Shown here in pieces: positions 15,164-24,087 of a stretch of 64,000 bases of DNA (positions are counted from its first letter, which is position 1; each line of letters begins with the position of its first letter). A program made the translations under genes and the position numbers. This stretch comes from CAJQQY01 sp964564545 (GTDB lineage Bacteria; Bacteroidota; Bacteroidia; Chitinophagales; Saprospiraceae): the NCBI GenBank assembly GCA_964564545.1, contig CAZMBP010000109.1, forward strand, positions 38,688-102,687, written 5' to 3'. The notes below the pieces were generated by a model. It saw only the letters and a list, made by a program, of their open reading frames with translations. It was not told the origin of the DNA and did no database searches.

Positions 15164-17623
15164 ATGACTAAAAAATATACTTTACTTATCATTTTGTTGG
15201 CTATGATAAGTATTCCTTTGAGCCTTTTGGCGCAGCCTTCTCAAGGTATGGTAAAAGGAAAAATAGTGGATATAGATAGCCAAGCTCCTTTGGAATATGC
15301 TACGATTACAATTTTTTCTCAAAAAGATAGCTCAATAATTACTGGAGATATTTCAGATGAAAAAGGTGTTTTTTCCATAAAAACTACTCCAGGAATTCAT
15401 TTTGCAAAAATTGAATTTATTGGTTTTCAATCTAAAATTATCAATGATATTATTATAAATCGGCAGAGTAAAGTGGCTGATTTAGGGATTATTAAATTAG
15501 GAGTGAATTCTGAGACTTTAACTGAAGTCGAGGTTCGTGCAGACAAAAGTACGGTTCAGATGGCTTTAGATAAAAGAATTTTTAATGTAGGAAAAGACCT
15601 AGCCAATGCAGGTGGAAATGCTGCTGATATATTGGATGAGGTGCCAAGTGTGGCCGTTGATGTGGAAGGAAATGTAAGCCTTCGAGGAAGTCAAGGAGTT
15701 CAGATTTTGATCGATGGAAAACCTTCTGGTTTGGTTGGTATTGGAAATACTAATGGCTTAAGAAGTTTACCTGCGAACTTAATTGATAAAGTGGAAGTGA
15801 TTACTAATCCGTCTGCAAAATTTGAAGCGGAAGGATCTGCAGGGATTATTAATATTGTTTTACGAAAGCAAAAGAAAAAAGGGTTAAATGGATCTTTTGA
15901 TTTTACACTTGGTGATCCGAGTATATACGGTACTGCAATTAATCTAAATTTTAGAAGGAAGAAACTAAATTTCTTTACTAATCTAGGTATTAACTATCGA
16001 CGAAATTTTGGTGGAGGTGAATCTTATCAAGAGTTTTATCGAGGAGATACAACTGAAATTACTCTTATTGATAGAGACCAAGATAGAGGTGGAATTTCAG
16101 GGAATATTAGACTTGGAGCTGATTATTTTTTGAATGATAAAAATATATTCACTACTTCTTTTTTATATCGTTTAGGGCAAGATGATAATATTTCAACTGT
16201 CGATTATCGTGACTTTATTAATGATCAAAGTAATTTTTCTGAGAGAACTTTTAGAACAGATGAAGAGATTGAAGATGAATCAAAATTGGAATATGCATTA
16301 ACCTACACTAAAAAGTTTGAAGGAAAAGGACATGAACTAGTAGCGGATGTTCGTTTTCAAGATAACACCGAAAAAGAAAGTTCTGACTTCAATGAAGTAT
16401 ATTATTTATCAGATGGAGCACCATCTTCGGCAGATCAATACTTTCAAAGGTCCAATAATGAAGAAGGGGAGCGACGCTTAATCACAAGACTTGATTATGT
16501 GAAACCTTTCGGAAAAGATAAAAAACTCGAAGCAGGTTATCAAGGATCTTATCGATACATCAAAAATGATTATGTGGTAGAAGAATTAAATGTTAATGAT
16601 GAGTGGGTAGTTTTTGATGGGTTAAGTAATGATTTCAAATATGATGAGGTAATTCATGCAGCTTATACTTCCTTTGGAAATAAGATTAACAAATTTTCTT
16701 TTCAATTTGGTGCAAGAGTAGAGTATTCCGATGTGGTGACTGAATTAATTCAAACGAATGAAATCAATCCAAGAGATTATCTTAATTTTTTTCCAAGTGC
16801 TTTTTTAACGTATGATTTGTCTAATAATAATGCCATTCAAGCGAGTTACAGTCGAAGGTTGAGACGACCTAGATTTTGGTCATTGAATCCATTCTTTACC
16901 TTGAGTGATGCTCGAAATAGATTTACGGGAAATCCAGATTTAGATCCAGAGTTTACAGATTCTTATGAGATTGGGCATATTAAATATTGGGATAAAGGAT
17001 CTTTGGGATCATCCATTTATTACCGACATACTACAGGAGTTATCCAACGAGTAATTACTGATGTAGATGTTGTTGATTCATTAATTATTACGCTTCGTCG
17101 TCCTGAAAATTTAGCGACTCGGGATGATGTAGGATTTGAATTTAACTTTTCTTACCGTCCTTTCAAATGGTGGAAAATTAATGGTGATATGAATTTGTTT
17201 AGGTCAATTATTGATGGTAGTAATGTCGATGACTCGTTCACAGCTGATACTTATACGATGAGTGGACGATTAACTTCGAGAACTACTATATTGAAAAAAA
17301 CAGATTTACAATTAAGAGTAAATTATCGTGCACCGAGAGAAACAACTCAAGGTACCACGAAGGCCATAACTTCACTAAACCTTGGGATGAGTCGAGATGT
17401 TTTTAAGAAAAAAGGAACTTTGACTTTGAGTATTTCAGACGTTTTTAACTCAAGAAAGAGAAGAGGAACGCTTTTTACTGATAACCTTTATCGAGAAGAA
17501 GAATTTCAATGGAGAGGTCGAACAGCTCGATTGACTTTAAATTATAGATTAAATCAAAAGAAGAGAAGAGGCGGACGTCGCGGCGGTGGCGGTGGATATG
17601 AAGGAGGAGGACAAGAATTTTAA
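15164..17623 (+). CDS. TonB-dependent receptor-like outer membrane beta-barrel protein
   Basis: The 819-residue protein has a signal peptide ending near LLAQP (residue 24), a carboxypeptidase-D-regulatory-like domain (about 28-110, VKGKIVDIDSQAPLEYATITI), a plug domain (about 120-225: AADILDEVPSVAVDVEGNVSLRGSQGVQILIDGKPSG, then IEVITNPSAKFEAEGSAGIINIVL) and a long barrel. It belongs to the outer-membrane-barrel family 3 group in Bacteroidota. The substrate is unknown and no SusD partner is adjacent. The C-terminus ends in an Arg/Gly-rich tail (about residues 795-819) instead of an aromatic terminal strand, which is odd for a barrel. It is a single gene with its own terminator. Confidence 0.88.
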   Translation: MTKKYTLLIILLAMISIPLSLLAQPSQGMVKGKIVDIDSQAPLEYATITIFSQKDSSIITGDISDEKGVFSIKTTPGIHFAKIEFIGFQSKIINDIIINRQSKVADLGIIKLGVNSETLTEVEVRADKSTVQMALDKRIFNVGKDLANAGGNAADILDEVPSVAVDVEGNVSLRGSQGVQILIDGKPSGLVGIGNTNGLRSLPANLIDKVEVITNPSAKFEAEGSAGIINIVLRKQKKKGLNGSFDFTLGDPSIYGTAINLNFRRKKLNFFTNLGINYRRNFGGGESYQEFYRGDTTEITLIDRDQDRGGISGNIRLGADYFLNDKNIFTTSFLYRLGQDDNISTVDYRDFINDQSNFSERTFRTDEEIEDESKLEYALTYTKKFEGKGHELVADVRFQDNTEKESSDFNEVYYLSDGAPSSADQYFQRSNNEEGERRLITRLDYVKPFGKDKKLEAGYQGSYRYIKNDYVVEELNVNDEWVVFDGLSNDFKYDEVIHAAYTSFGNKINKFSFQFGARVEYSDVVTELIQTNEINPRDYLNFFPSAFLTYDLSNNNAIQASYSRRLRRPRFWSLNPFFTLSDARNRFTGNPDLDPEFTDSYEIGHIKYWDKGSLGSSIYYRHTTGVIQRVITDVDVVDSLIITLRRPENLATRDDVGFEFNFSYRPFKWWKINGDMNLFRSIIDGSNVDDSFTADTYTMSGRLTSRTTILKKTDLQLRVNYRAPRETTQGTTKAITSLNLGMSRDVFKKKGTLTLSISDVFNSRKRRGTLFTDNLYREEEFQWRGRTARLTLNYRLNQKKRRGGRRGGGGGYEGGGQEF

Positions 17624-17636
17624 TATTCAGATTTCT

Positions 17637-17672
17637 AAAAAAAAGCATCTCAATTTTGAGATGCTTTTTTTT
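17637..17672 (+). terminator. intrinsic terminator of the receptor gene
   Basis: GCATCTCA at 17645-17652 pairs with TGAGATGC at 17657-17664 over an ATTT loop, flanked by an A run and eight T. Confidence 0.9.
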
Positions 17673-17713
17673 GCCAAAATTCCTTTTTCTTTGTGTCCTA
17701 AAAAAAATACAAA

Positions 17714-18562
17714 TTGAATATTAAAAATACATATCAAGATTTTACTAAAAAACTTCAGACGATTTATCAGGAAGGAGAGGCAAATGCCATTGCTCGAATT
17801 GTTTTTGAAGATGCGTTTAAGTTATATGATTTTTCTAGCGAGCGAGATTTTTCTTCAGAAAATCAAAAACGGTTGGAAGAAATTCAACGTAGACTTTTAA
17901 AAAATGAACCAGTTCAATATATTTTTGGAGAGGCTGATTTTTATGGTTATAAATTTAAAGTGAACGAACATGTTTTGATCCCAAGACAAGACACCGAGGA
18001 GTTGGTTTTTTATGTAAAAAATACCGTTAGATCTTTTGTCAAGAAAAATGCAATTACATTGTTAGATATTGGAACAGGAAGTGGATGTATTCCTATTACT
18101 TTGAAAAAGTTATTTCCAGAAATGGAAGTTCATGCTTTGGATGTGAGTGAAGGTGCTTTAGAAATAGCTAAAATGAATGCAGAAAAACTAGCAACAGATA
18201 TTGTTTTTCATCAAAAGAATATTTTAGAAAAAGAAGGATGGGAGAGCCTTCCTAATTTTGATATTATAGTGAGTAATCCACCGTATATTCCTTTTCGAGA
18301 GGCACACCATATGCCTGAAAATGTAAAGAAATTTGAACCACATTTGGCTTTGTTTATTGATGATGAGAATCCACTTGTTTTTTATGAAATGATTGCTGAT
18401 TTCGCTAAGCAAAAATTAAATAATGATGGATATTTGTTTTTTGAGACGAATGAATTTAATGCTAAAGAAGTATTGTCTATGTTACGTAACAAGACATTTG
18501 CAAATGTAGTTTTGGAACAAGATATGGAAGGAAAGGATCGGATGATTCGGGCGCAATTATGA
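17714..18562 (+). CDS. prmC: peptide chain release factor N5-glutamine methyltransferase
   Basis: The enzyme methylates the Gln of the GGQ motif in release factors using S-adenosylmethionine. The 282-residue protein has the PrmC N-terminal helical domain (about 1-90, with PVQYIFGEADFYG), SAM motif I LDIGTGSGCI at 117-126, and the substrate-Gln motif NPPY at 188-191. The only reasonable start in the frame is TTG at 17714: an in-frame TAA lies at 17699-17701 and no ATG precedes the conserved N-terminal domain. Length matches the family. It converges on the T9SS chimera gene with a perfect hairpin between them. Confidence 0.92.
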   Translation: MNIKNTYQDFTKKLQTIYQEGEANAIARIVFEDAFKLYDFSSERDFSSENQKRLEEIQRRLLKNEPVQYIFGEADFYGYKFKVNEHVLIPRQDTEELVFYVKNTVRSFVKKNAITLLDIGTGSGCIPITLKKLFPEMEVHALDVSEGALEIAKMNAEKLATDIVFHQKNILEKEGWESLPNFDIIVSNPPYIPFREAHHMPENVKKFEPHLALFIDDENPLVFYEMIADFAKQKLNNDGYLFFETNEFNAKEVLSMLRNKTFANVVLEQDMEGKDRMIRAQL

Positions 18563-18565
18563 TAT

Positions 18566-18600
18566 TTTTGATGGGACACGGGATCCGTGTCCCATCAAAA
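18566..18600. terminator. bidirectional hairpin terminator
   Basis: A perfect 16-bp stem (18566-18581 with 18585-18600) has a three-base GAT loop and T/A runs at both ends. It separates convergent genes ending at 18562 (+) and 18602 (-). Confidence 0.88.
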
Positions 18601-18601
18601 T

Positions 18602-19816
18602 TTAATTTTTTAATCTAAAATTTCCTTCCGACATTCGAATCAATTTTCGACTTTGCACTTGTCCATTTTTTTCTCTCAGATGTAAAATATATTCCCCGTT
18701 TTGTAATCTTAAATTCTTAAGATTCAGTTGTATGTTTTGATCCCCTTCAATAATTCTTTGGGTCACATGATAAATCTTCTTTCCAGAAATATCAAAAATA
18801 GAAATTTGAATATCACTCTTCACTTTAGAGTAAACCCCTAAATTTAATTCATCCGAAAAAGGATTTGGGAAAATATTTTTTAGTGAAATAAGAAACTGTT
18901 GAGTAGGTAATTGGATGATTTTGTTATTAGCACCTTGTTCTCTTCCTTTGTTTTTCTTTTTATATTTTGTTGCTCGTCTTTCCTCTCTTCGGTCAGCTCT
19001 TTTTTCTCTTCGTTCTTCTCTTCTATCAAGCCGATCCTCTCGGTTGTATCTAAATTTATAATACCAATTTTTAATTACATTATAGAGCGTTTTTGTATGT
19101 GGATACGCTAATTCACCTACTACAATCGAACCGCCTAAAAGAATACTGGTTTCCAAAAGAACTTCATAAACAATGTTTTTATCAACATTATTTGGAGTGA
19201 ATGCTATTTCTTTAGTTCCATATCCAGTATAACTAACAGAGATAATGTAAGAATCCTTCTCCGTGTATTGGCTTGGAATGACTAATTTAGCAGTACCATT
19301 AATATCTGTTATCGTTCCAATTGAGGGATTATCTTTTAATAAAATACTCGCTCCAATCAGAGCCTCATTTCTATCATCAGTCACAAGAATTTTTAAAGTT
19401 TGAGAAGAATTTCGAGTGGGGATTTTATCTTTTTTGTTTTTTGATTCTATTTTTTTTGGAATAATAATCTGCTGATTTTCAATTGTCTGTGGAGAATTTG
19501 TATTGCTCTGAGCATTAGCTAATCCAGCGGTCAAAACTCCAGATAACAATAAACTTGCAGCTTTTCCTCGATAGGAATTTATAGGAGGGGAAGTTAGATT
19601 TATTTTTCTTCCTAATTGATCTTTTCGAAACTGACCGCAGATCTTCCCTTTGTTTTTAAGGAAGATTTGAGCAATTTCATTATCAGTCATATTAGTGAAA
19701 TCCATTACGATCTTTTCGCAACTATCGCAAAAATTACCTCCTTGGGCAGGAATCAATTCGTTAAACTTTTTATGACATGGTTCAGGGATATTGATTTGGA
19801 TATTTTTCTTAGACAT
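18602..19816 (-). CDS. chimeric exported protein: N-terminal Cys motif, regulatory-like domain, T9SS sorting domain
   Basis: The 404 residues fall into four parts. Residues 1-80 hold a Cys-rich cytoplasmic-type module (EPCHKKFNEL, CDSC, ICGQFRKDQLGR) that resembles the N-terminal metal-binding-like module of many Bacteroidota carboxypeptidase-regulatory-like proteins. A hydrophobic signal/anchor (ASLLLSGVLTAGLANAQS) follows at about 86-103. A carboxypeptidase-regulatory-like beta domain spans about 145-225. A very basic and acidic segment with Arg-Glu-Glu-Arg repeats lies at about 268-300. The last 80 residues are a type-A T9SS sorting domain (IFPNPFSDELNLGV, ISIFDISGKKI, GEYILHLREKNGQVQSRKLIR). 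The signal is internal rather than N-terminal, which is unusual for T9SS cargo. Function unknown. Confidence 0.82.
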   Translation of the reverse strand: MSKKNIQINIPEPCHKKFNELIPAQGGNFCDSCEKIVMDFTNMTDNEIAQIFLKNKGKICGQFRKDQLGRKINLTSPPINSYRGKAASLLLSGVLTAGLANAQSNTNSPQTIENQQIIIPKKIESKNKKDKIPTRNSSQTLKILVTDDRNEALIGASILLKDNPSIGTITDINGTAKLVIPSQYTEKDSYIISVSYTGYGTKEIAFTPNNVDKNIVYEVLLETSILLGGSIVVGELAYPHTKTLYNVIKNWYYKFRYNREDRLDRREERREKRADRREERRATKYKKKNKGREQGANNKIIQLPTQQFLISLKNIFPNPFSDELNLGVYSKVKSDIQISIFDISGKKIYHVTQRIIEGDQNIQLNLKNLRLQNGEYILHLREKNGQVQSRKLIRMSEGNFRLKN

Positions 19817-19933
19817 AGCATTATAAATTTAATGAAGAATTGTTTGCTATGTTTATCGACGAGAAGGAATACAAAAAGGTGAGTAAAACGAAGAGAGTTT
19901 TTTGATTAATAATACTTAACAGTTTATCATTAA

Positions 19934-20329
19934 CTATGATGATAATGCTAATTTTTTCATGGCATTATCCATAATCGAATCTAAATCTTGAGTTGCTTGA
20001 CTATATAATGCTTCTTCTAAAACAGTTCGTAATTGGTTTTCGGTAAAGTCCATATATTTATCATTAGTTAAAAGGTGGAAAGTAGTTTCAGCAGAAAGAT
20101 AAGTCAAACTAGTTCGCATCAAAAGCAAGAGACTAATGTTGCGACTATAAGCTTCCAAGAAATCTAATATTCTATCATCATTGGGGAAATCATTAAGAGA
20201 AGGAAGGTAACCTTCTTGAATCATAGTTTCATGTTGTGATTTACCGATTCTAGTTTTGATCATCTCCTTAATTTGAAAATCCATAAATTGGATTTTAGAA
20301 TCAATGATCCCATATACATGTTCTACCAT
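19934..20329 (-). CDS. small helical protein, function unknown
   Basis: This 131-residue protein has no signal peptide or membrane span and is predicted mostly helical (long runs such as SRNISLLLLMRTSLTYLS and DFTENQLRTVLEEALYSQ). I do not recognise the family. It stands alone, with a 483-bp non-coding region between it and the divergently transcribed trehalose gene. The start is the only ATG that gives the full frame. Length, codon usage like its neighbours and lack of overlap with another gene support it as real. Confidence 0.6.
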   Translation of the reverse strand: MVEHVYGIIDSKIQFMDFQIKEMIKTRIGKSQHETMIQEGYLPSLNDFPNDDRILDFLEAYSRNISLLLLMRTSLTYLSAETTFHLLTNDKYMDFTENQLRTVLEEALYSQATQDLDSIMDNAMKKLALSS

Positions 20330-20812
20330 GATAGTTAGTTTTTAACGAATATTAATAGAGGTAATTTGTCATCAATAAATTAGGGAATCTTATTTTTTGT
20401 TAAGGAGATGTGTGTTATAATTATAGATCTAATTCCAAATTGTGTGCTACCTTTTGGTTTTTTGACTTATCAAAATACCTATTCTGTTTCCTATTTTTTA
20501 CCAATAAGCAAAAAATTATAATATGTTGTGGTTTTAGGTGGCTGGTTCTAAAAGTGTAAAGCTCTGATAATCAGTTGATTAGAGTGTTTTTTTTCAGGCT
20601 GTAGATTTTCTTTTTGAAAAGTATAAGAATTAAATAACTAAACTTGAATGAAAATGTGACAATAAACTGGTTGCAATAATCTAATTTTTTAAGGCGGTTA
20701 TATGCTTTTGTAGTAGTTTTTTTTCCAAAAAAGAAATGTACTTTTATGCTTTCTAAAAAAGAATCAACTTGCCAATCTTATTTTTAATAACGCTATTATA
20801 ATATATTAACCA
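20330..20812. other. intergenic region between divergent genes
   Basis: AT-rich spacer between the small helical protein (-) and otsA (+). I see no gene, RNA or clear promoter box; TTGCC at 20770 and TTATTTTTAA at 20779 resemble promoter elements but are too close together. Confidence 0.5.
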
Positions 20813-22990
20813 ATGGCAAAAACAATCATTGTATCAAATCGACTCCCTGTACGTGTTGAAAGTAGAGAAGGAGGAGCATTAAATTTCGTTCCAAGTGAAG
20901 GGGGATTAGCAACTGGACTTGGTTCAGTTTACAAAAAAGGAGAAAATATTTGGGTAGGATGGACAGGATATTATCCAAAATCATTGGAGGAAGAACAAAT
21001 AATTGGAGATTATTTAAAAAAGGAAAACATGCGTTCTGTTTCCTTGACAATGAAGGATGTTAAGTTGTTTTACGAGGGGTTTTCGAATAAAGTTCTTTGG
21101 CCAAATTTTCATTATTTCCCACAGTATGTTGAATACAAAAACGAATATTGGGAAGCCTATAAAAAGGTAAATGAAAAATTTTGCAATGAATTAGTAAAAT
21201 ATATTTCAGAGGATGATACTATTTGGGTTCATGATTATCAATTATTACTATTACCTGAGATGATTCGTGAGCGATTTCCAAAAATTAGTATTGGTTTTTT
21301 TAACCATATTCCATTTCCTTCCTACGAAATGTTCCGATTATTACCATGGCGAAAAGAATTGTTAAATGGATTGCTTGGGGCGGACTTAGTAGGTTTTCAT
21401 ACTTATGATGATATGCGGCATTTTCTGAGTTCAGTTAGTCGATTGGCTGCACGAAGTGTTAAGGAACAACATGTTGAGAATGGAGAAAGGATAGTGTTAG
21501 TTGATTCTTTTCCAATGGGAATTGATTATGATAAATACGCGAAATCTGCTGCTTCACCAGATACGATTGCACAAGAAGTTTTATTTCGAACATCGTTGCA
21601 AGGTAAGCGAGTAATTTTGAGTATTGATCGGTTAGATTATTCAAAAGGTATTCCTCAAAGATTGATTGCGTTTGAATCTTTTTTGAAAAAACATCCAGAG
21701 TATTTGAATAAAGTATCATTGGTGATGCTGGTGGTTCCATCTAGAGATAATGTGGAACAATATATTCAAATGAAAAATGAGATAGATCTGCTTGTTGGTC
21801 GAATCAATGGCCAATATGGAATGATGGATTGGACTCCGATTCATTATTTTTATCGATCATTGCCATTGACTAAATTATCAGCACTTTATCGAATTGCAGA
21901 GGTGGCTTGGGTAACTCCGATGCGGGATGGGATGAATTTGGTTTGCAAAGAATTTATTGCTTCAAAATTAGATAAAAAAGGAGTTTTGATCTTGAGTGAA
22001 ATGGCAGGTTCTGCAAAGGAGTTGTCTGATTCAATTTTGATAAACCCTAACAATTTAAATAAGCAAGTAGAAGCACTTCATTTAGCTTTAACGATGCCTG
22101 TCGAGGAACAAATTCGTAGAAATGAGATTATGCAAAAATCACTTCAGCGGTATAATATTTCTCATTGGGTAGAGGTATTTATGAATAATTTGCAGAAAAT
22201 AAAAAAATCTCAAAAAGCTTTAGAAATTCGCCAATTTGGTGAAAATGATCTAAATGTTCTAATAAAAGAGTACAATGATTCCCACAAACGGTTAATTTTT
22301 CTCGATTATGATGGGACTTTAGTCCACTTTTTTCCTAGTCCTGATGATGCAAAACCTGATGATGAGTTGATAGGAATATTAAAAAATCTTACTGAGGATT
22401 CTCGTAATCACGTTGTTATAATTTCAGGTCGAGGTCGGGATCCTTTGGAAAAATGGTTGACGGGTTTACGAGTTTCTATTATTTGTGAACATGGATTATG
22501 GTTAAAATCAATAGATGGAGATTGGAAGAAATTAAAAGATGTAGATGATGATTGGAAAGAAGAAATTCATCCAGTTTTAGATAGTTACGTGAGTCGAACC
22601 CCAGGGTCATTTATCGAAATAAAAGACTATTCATTGGTTTGGCATTTTAGAAAAGTAGAACTTGGATTAGGAGAGCTCCGAAGTAGAGAATTGACTAGTC
22701 ATTTGAAATACATGGCAAGAGATCGACACCTTCAAGTTTTGGAAGGTGATATGGTGGTAGAGATCAAAAACTTTGAAGTAAATAAAGGTGCTGCTGCCAA
22801 AAGGTGGATGAAGAAAAATACAGCTGATTTTCATTTTGCAATTGGAGATGATTGGACAGATGAAGATACTTTTGGAGCGATGCCAGATACTGCTTTTACT
22901 ATAAAAGTAGGCGTTCAAAATTCGAAAGCAAGATTTAATGTAGAGTCAGTTGATGATGTAAGAGCATTGTTATCAAAATTGGCTCAATAA
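20813..22990 (+). CDS. otsA: bifunctional trehalose-6-phosphate synthase/phosphatase
   Basis: The protein makes trehalose from UDP-glucose and glucose-6-phosphate and then removes the phosphate. It is 725 residues. The GT20 synthase domain (1 to about 465) shows IVVSNRLPVRV, WVGWTGYYP, WVHDYQLLLLPEMIRERFP, GADLVGFHTYDD, the sugar-phosphate site DRLDYSKGIPQRL and the donor-site loop DGMNLVCKEFIASK. The HAD phosphatase domain (about 490-725) has nucleophile motif FLDYDGTLVHF, the ISGRGRDPLEKW block and the metal site GDDWTDEDTF. The fused order is common in Bacteroidota. Trehalose would act as an osmolyte and stress protectant. All catalytic motifs are intact; monocistronic or followed by the transporter after 82 bp. 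Confidence 0.95.
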   Translation: MAKTIIVSNRLPVRVESREGGALNFVPSEGGLATGLGSVYKKGENIWVGWTGYYPKSLEEEQIIGDYLKKENMRSVSLTMKDVKLFYEGFSNKVLWPNFHYFPQYVEYKNEYWEAYKKVNEKFCNELVKYISEDDTIWVHDYQLLLLPEMIRERFPKISIGFFNHIPFPSYEMFRLLPWRKELLNGLLGADLVGFHTYDDMRHFLSSVSRLAARSVKEQHVENGERIVLVDSFPMGIDYDKYAKSAASPDTIAQEVLFRTSLQGKRVILSIDRLDYSKGIPQRLIAFESFLKKHPEYLNKVSLVMLVVPSRDNVEQYIQMKNEIDLLVGRINGQYGMMDWTPIHYFYRSLPLTKLSALYRIAEVAWVTPMRDGMNLVCKEFIASKLDKKGVLILSEMAGSAKELSDSILINPNNLNKQVEALHLALTMPVEEQIRRNEIMQKSLQRYNISHWVEVFMNNLQKIKKSQKALEIRQFGENDLNVLIKEYNDSHKRLIFLDYDGTLVHFFPSPDDAKPDDELIGILKNLTEDSRNHVVIISGRGRDPLEKWLTGLRVSIICEHGLWLKSIDGDWKKLKDVDDDWKEEIHPVLDSYVSRTPGSFIEIKDYSLVWHFRKVELGLGELRSRELTSHLKYMARDRHLQVLEGDMVVEIKNFEVNKGAAAKRWMKKNTADFHFAIGDDWTDEDTFGAMPDTAFTIKVGVQNSKARFNVESVDDVRALLSKLAQ

Positions 22991-23072
22991 AACATATTTT
23001 AAAAAATAGCTATATTGCAGCAGCAAAACTCTTTATCAAAGTAATAGGTATAAACCTTAATTAAAACATTAT

Positions 23073-23999
23073 ATGATAGAATCTCCTTCTCGGAGAGCAT
23101 ATATTATTGCAGCTTTGACTGTACTGTCAGGGGCAATTTTTTTCTCAACGAAAGCCATTTTTGTAAAACTTGCGTATCAATATAACATTGACTCGGTCTC
23201 CTTATTGACCCTCCGAATGGCATTTTCATTTCCATTATTTTTAGCAATTGGTTTTTGGTCTTTTCGAAAACAAACTAATCAAACCTATCAACTAAGTAGG
23301 AAAGATTGGTGGTGGACTATAGTTATGGGATTGTGTGGATACTATGTGGCCAGTTTATTTGATTTTTTGGGATTGCAATATATCTCAGCTAGCTTCGAGC
23401 GGATTATTTTATATTTATATCCTACTTTGGTTTTACTAATTTCTGTTTTCTTTTTCCATTCCAAAATAAAAAGACTACATGTAATTGCATTGTTATTGAC
23501 CTATGTAGGAGTTGGTATTGCTTTCTATGAAAATCTTCAAACGATGGAAAGTCATAATATTACCAAGGGAACAATTTTAGTTTTTTGTGCTGCATTAACC
23601 TATGCATTGTATATCGTTGGAAGTGGTCAGTTGCTTCCTAAGGTTGGAACCTTTCGATATAATTCCATTTCCATGTCGGCAGCATGCCTTGGTGTTTTTA
23701 TTCATAATATAGGATTGAATGGATTTAATTTATTTGAGTTTGCTATGCCTATTTATTGGCTAAGCCTAGCTATGGCATTGATTGCAACGGTAATTCCTTC
23801 ATTTTTAATGGCTGAAGGAATCCGAGTAATTGGTTCTTCCAATGCAGCAATAATAGGTAGTATTGGTCCTATTTCAACCATCGGGATGGCTTATCTTTTT
23901 TTAGGAGAAAGATTGGGTTGGTTACAATGGGTGGGAACATTTTTTGTAATTGCAGGGATCCTTTTGATTACATTGCAAAAGAGGGGAGAACGAGCTTAG
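23073..23999 (+). CDS. DMT-superfamily (EamA) transporter
   Basis: The 308-residue protein has about ten membrane helices arranged as two EamA repeats (residues about 12-150 and 162-300). Each ends with the typical Gly-rich turn (SARFERIILYLYP-like block in the first, SSNAAIIGSIGPISTIGMAYLFLGERL in the second). These proteins export or import small metabolites such as amino acids or nucleotide derivatives; no substrate can be read from sequence. It lies 82 bp after the trehalose enzyme in the same direction and 88 bp before a glycosyltransferase, but no shared function is evident. Confidence 0.88.
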   Translation: MIESPSRRAYIIAALTVLSGAIFFSTKAIFVKLAYQYNIDSVSLLTLRMAFSFPLFLAIGFWSFRKQTNQTYQLSRKDWWWTIVMGLCGYYVASLFDFLGLQYISASFERIILYLYPTLVLLISVFFFHSKIKRLHVIALLLTYVGVGIAFYENLQTMESHNITKGTILVFCAALTYALYIVGSGQLLPKVGTFRYNSISMSAACLGVFIHNIGLNGFNLFEFAMPIYWLSLAMALIATVIPSFLMAEGIRVIGSSNAAIIGSIGPISTIGMAYLFLGERLGWLQWVGTFFVIAGILLITLQKRGERA

Positions 24000-24050
24000 G
24001 TTATATTTAAATTCAATTTTTTCAATTCATTAAATTTTTCCGAAAAGAAT

Positions 24051-24058
24051 TATTTTTG
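24051..24058 (+). promoter_or_regulatory. Bacteroidota -7 promoter box
   Basis: TATTTTTG matches TAnnTTTG and lies 29 bases before the ATG of the glycosyltransferase gene. No good -33 TTTG is seen. Confidence 0.45.
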
Positions 24059-24087
24059 TTTTTCTGAAAACGAATTAGCCAACATTA

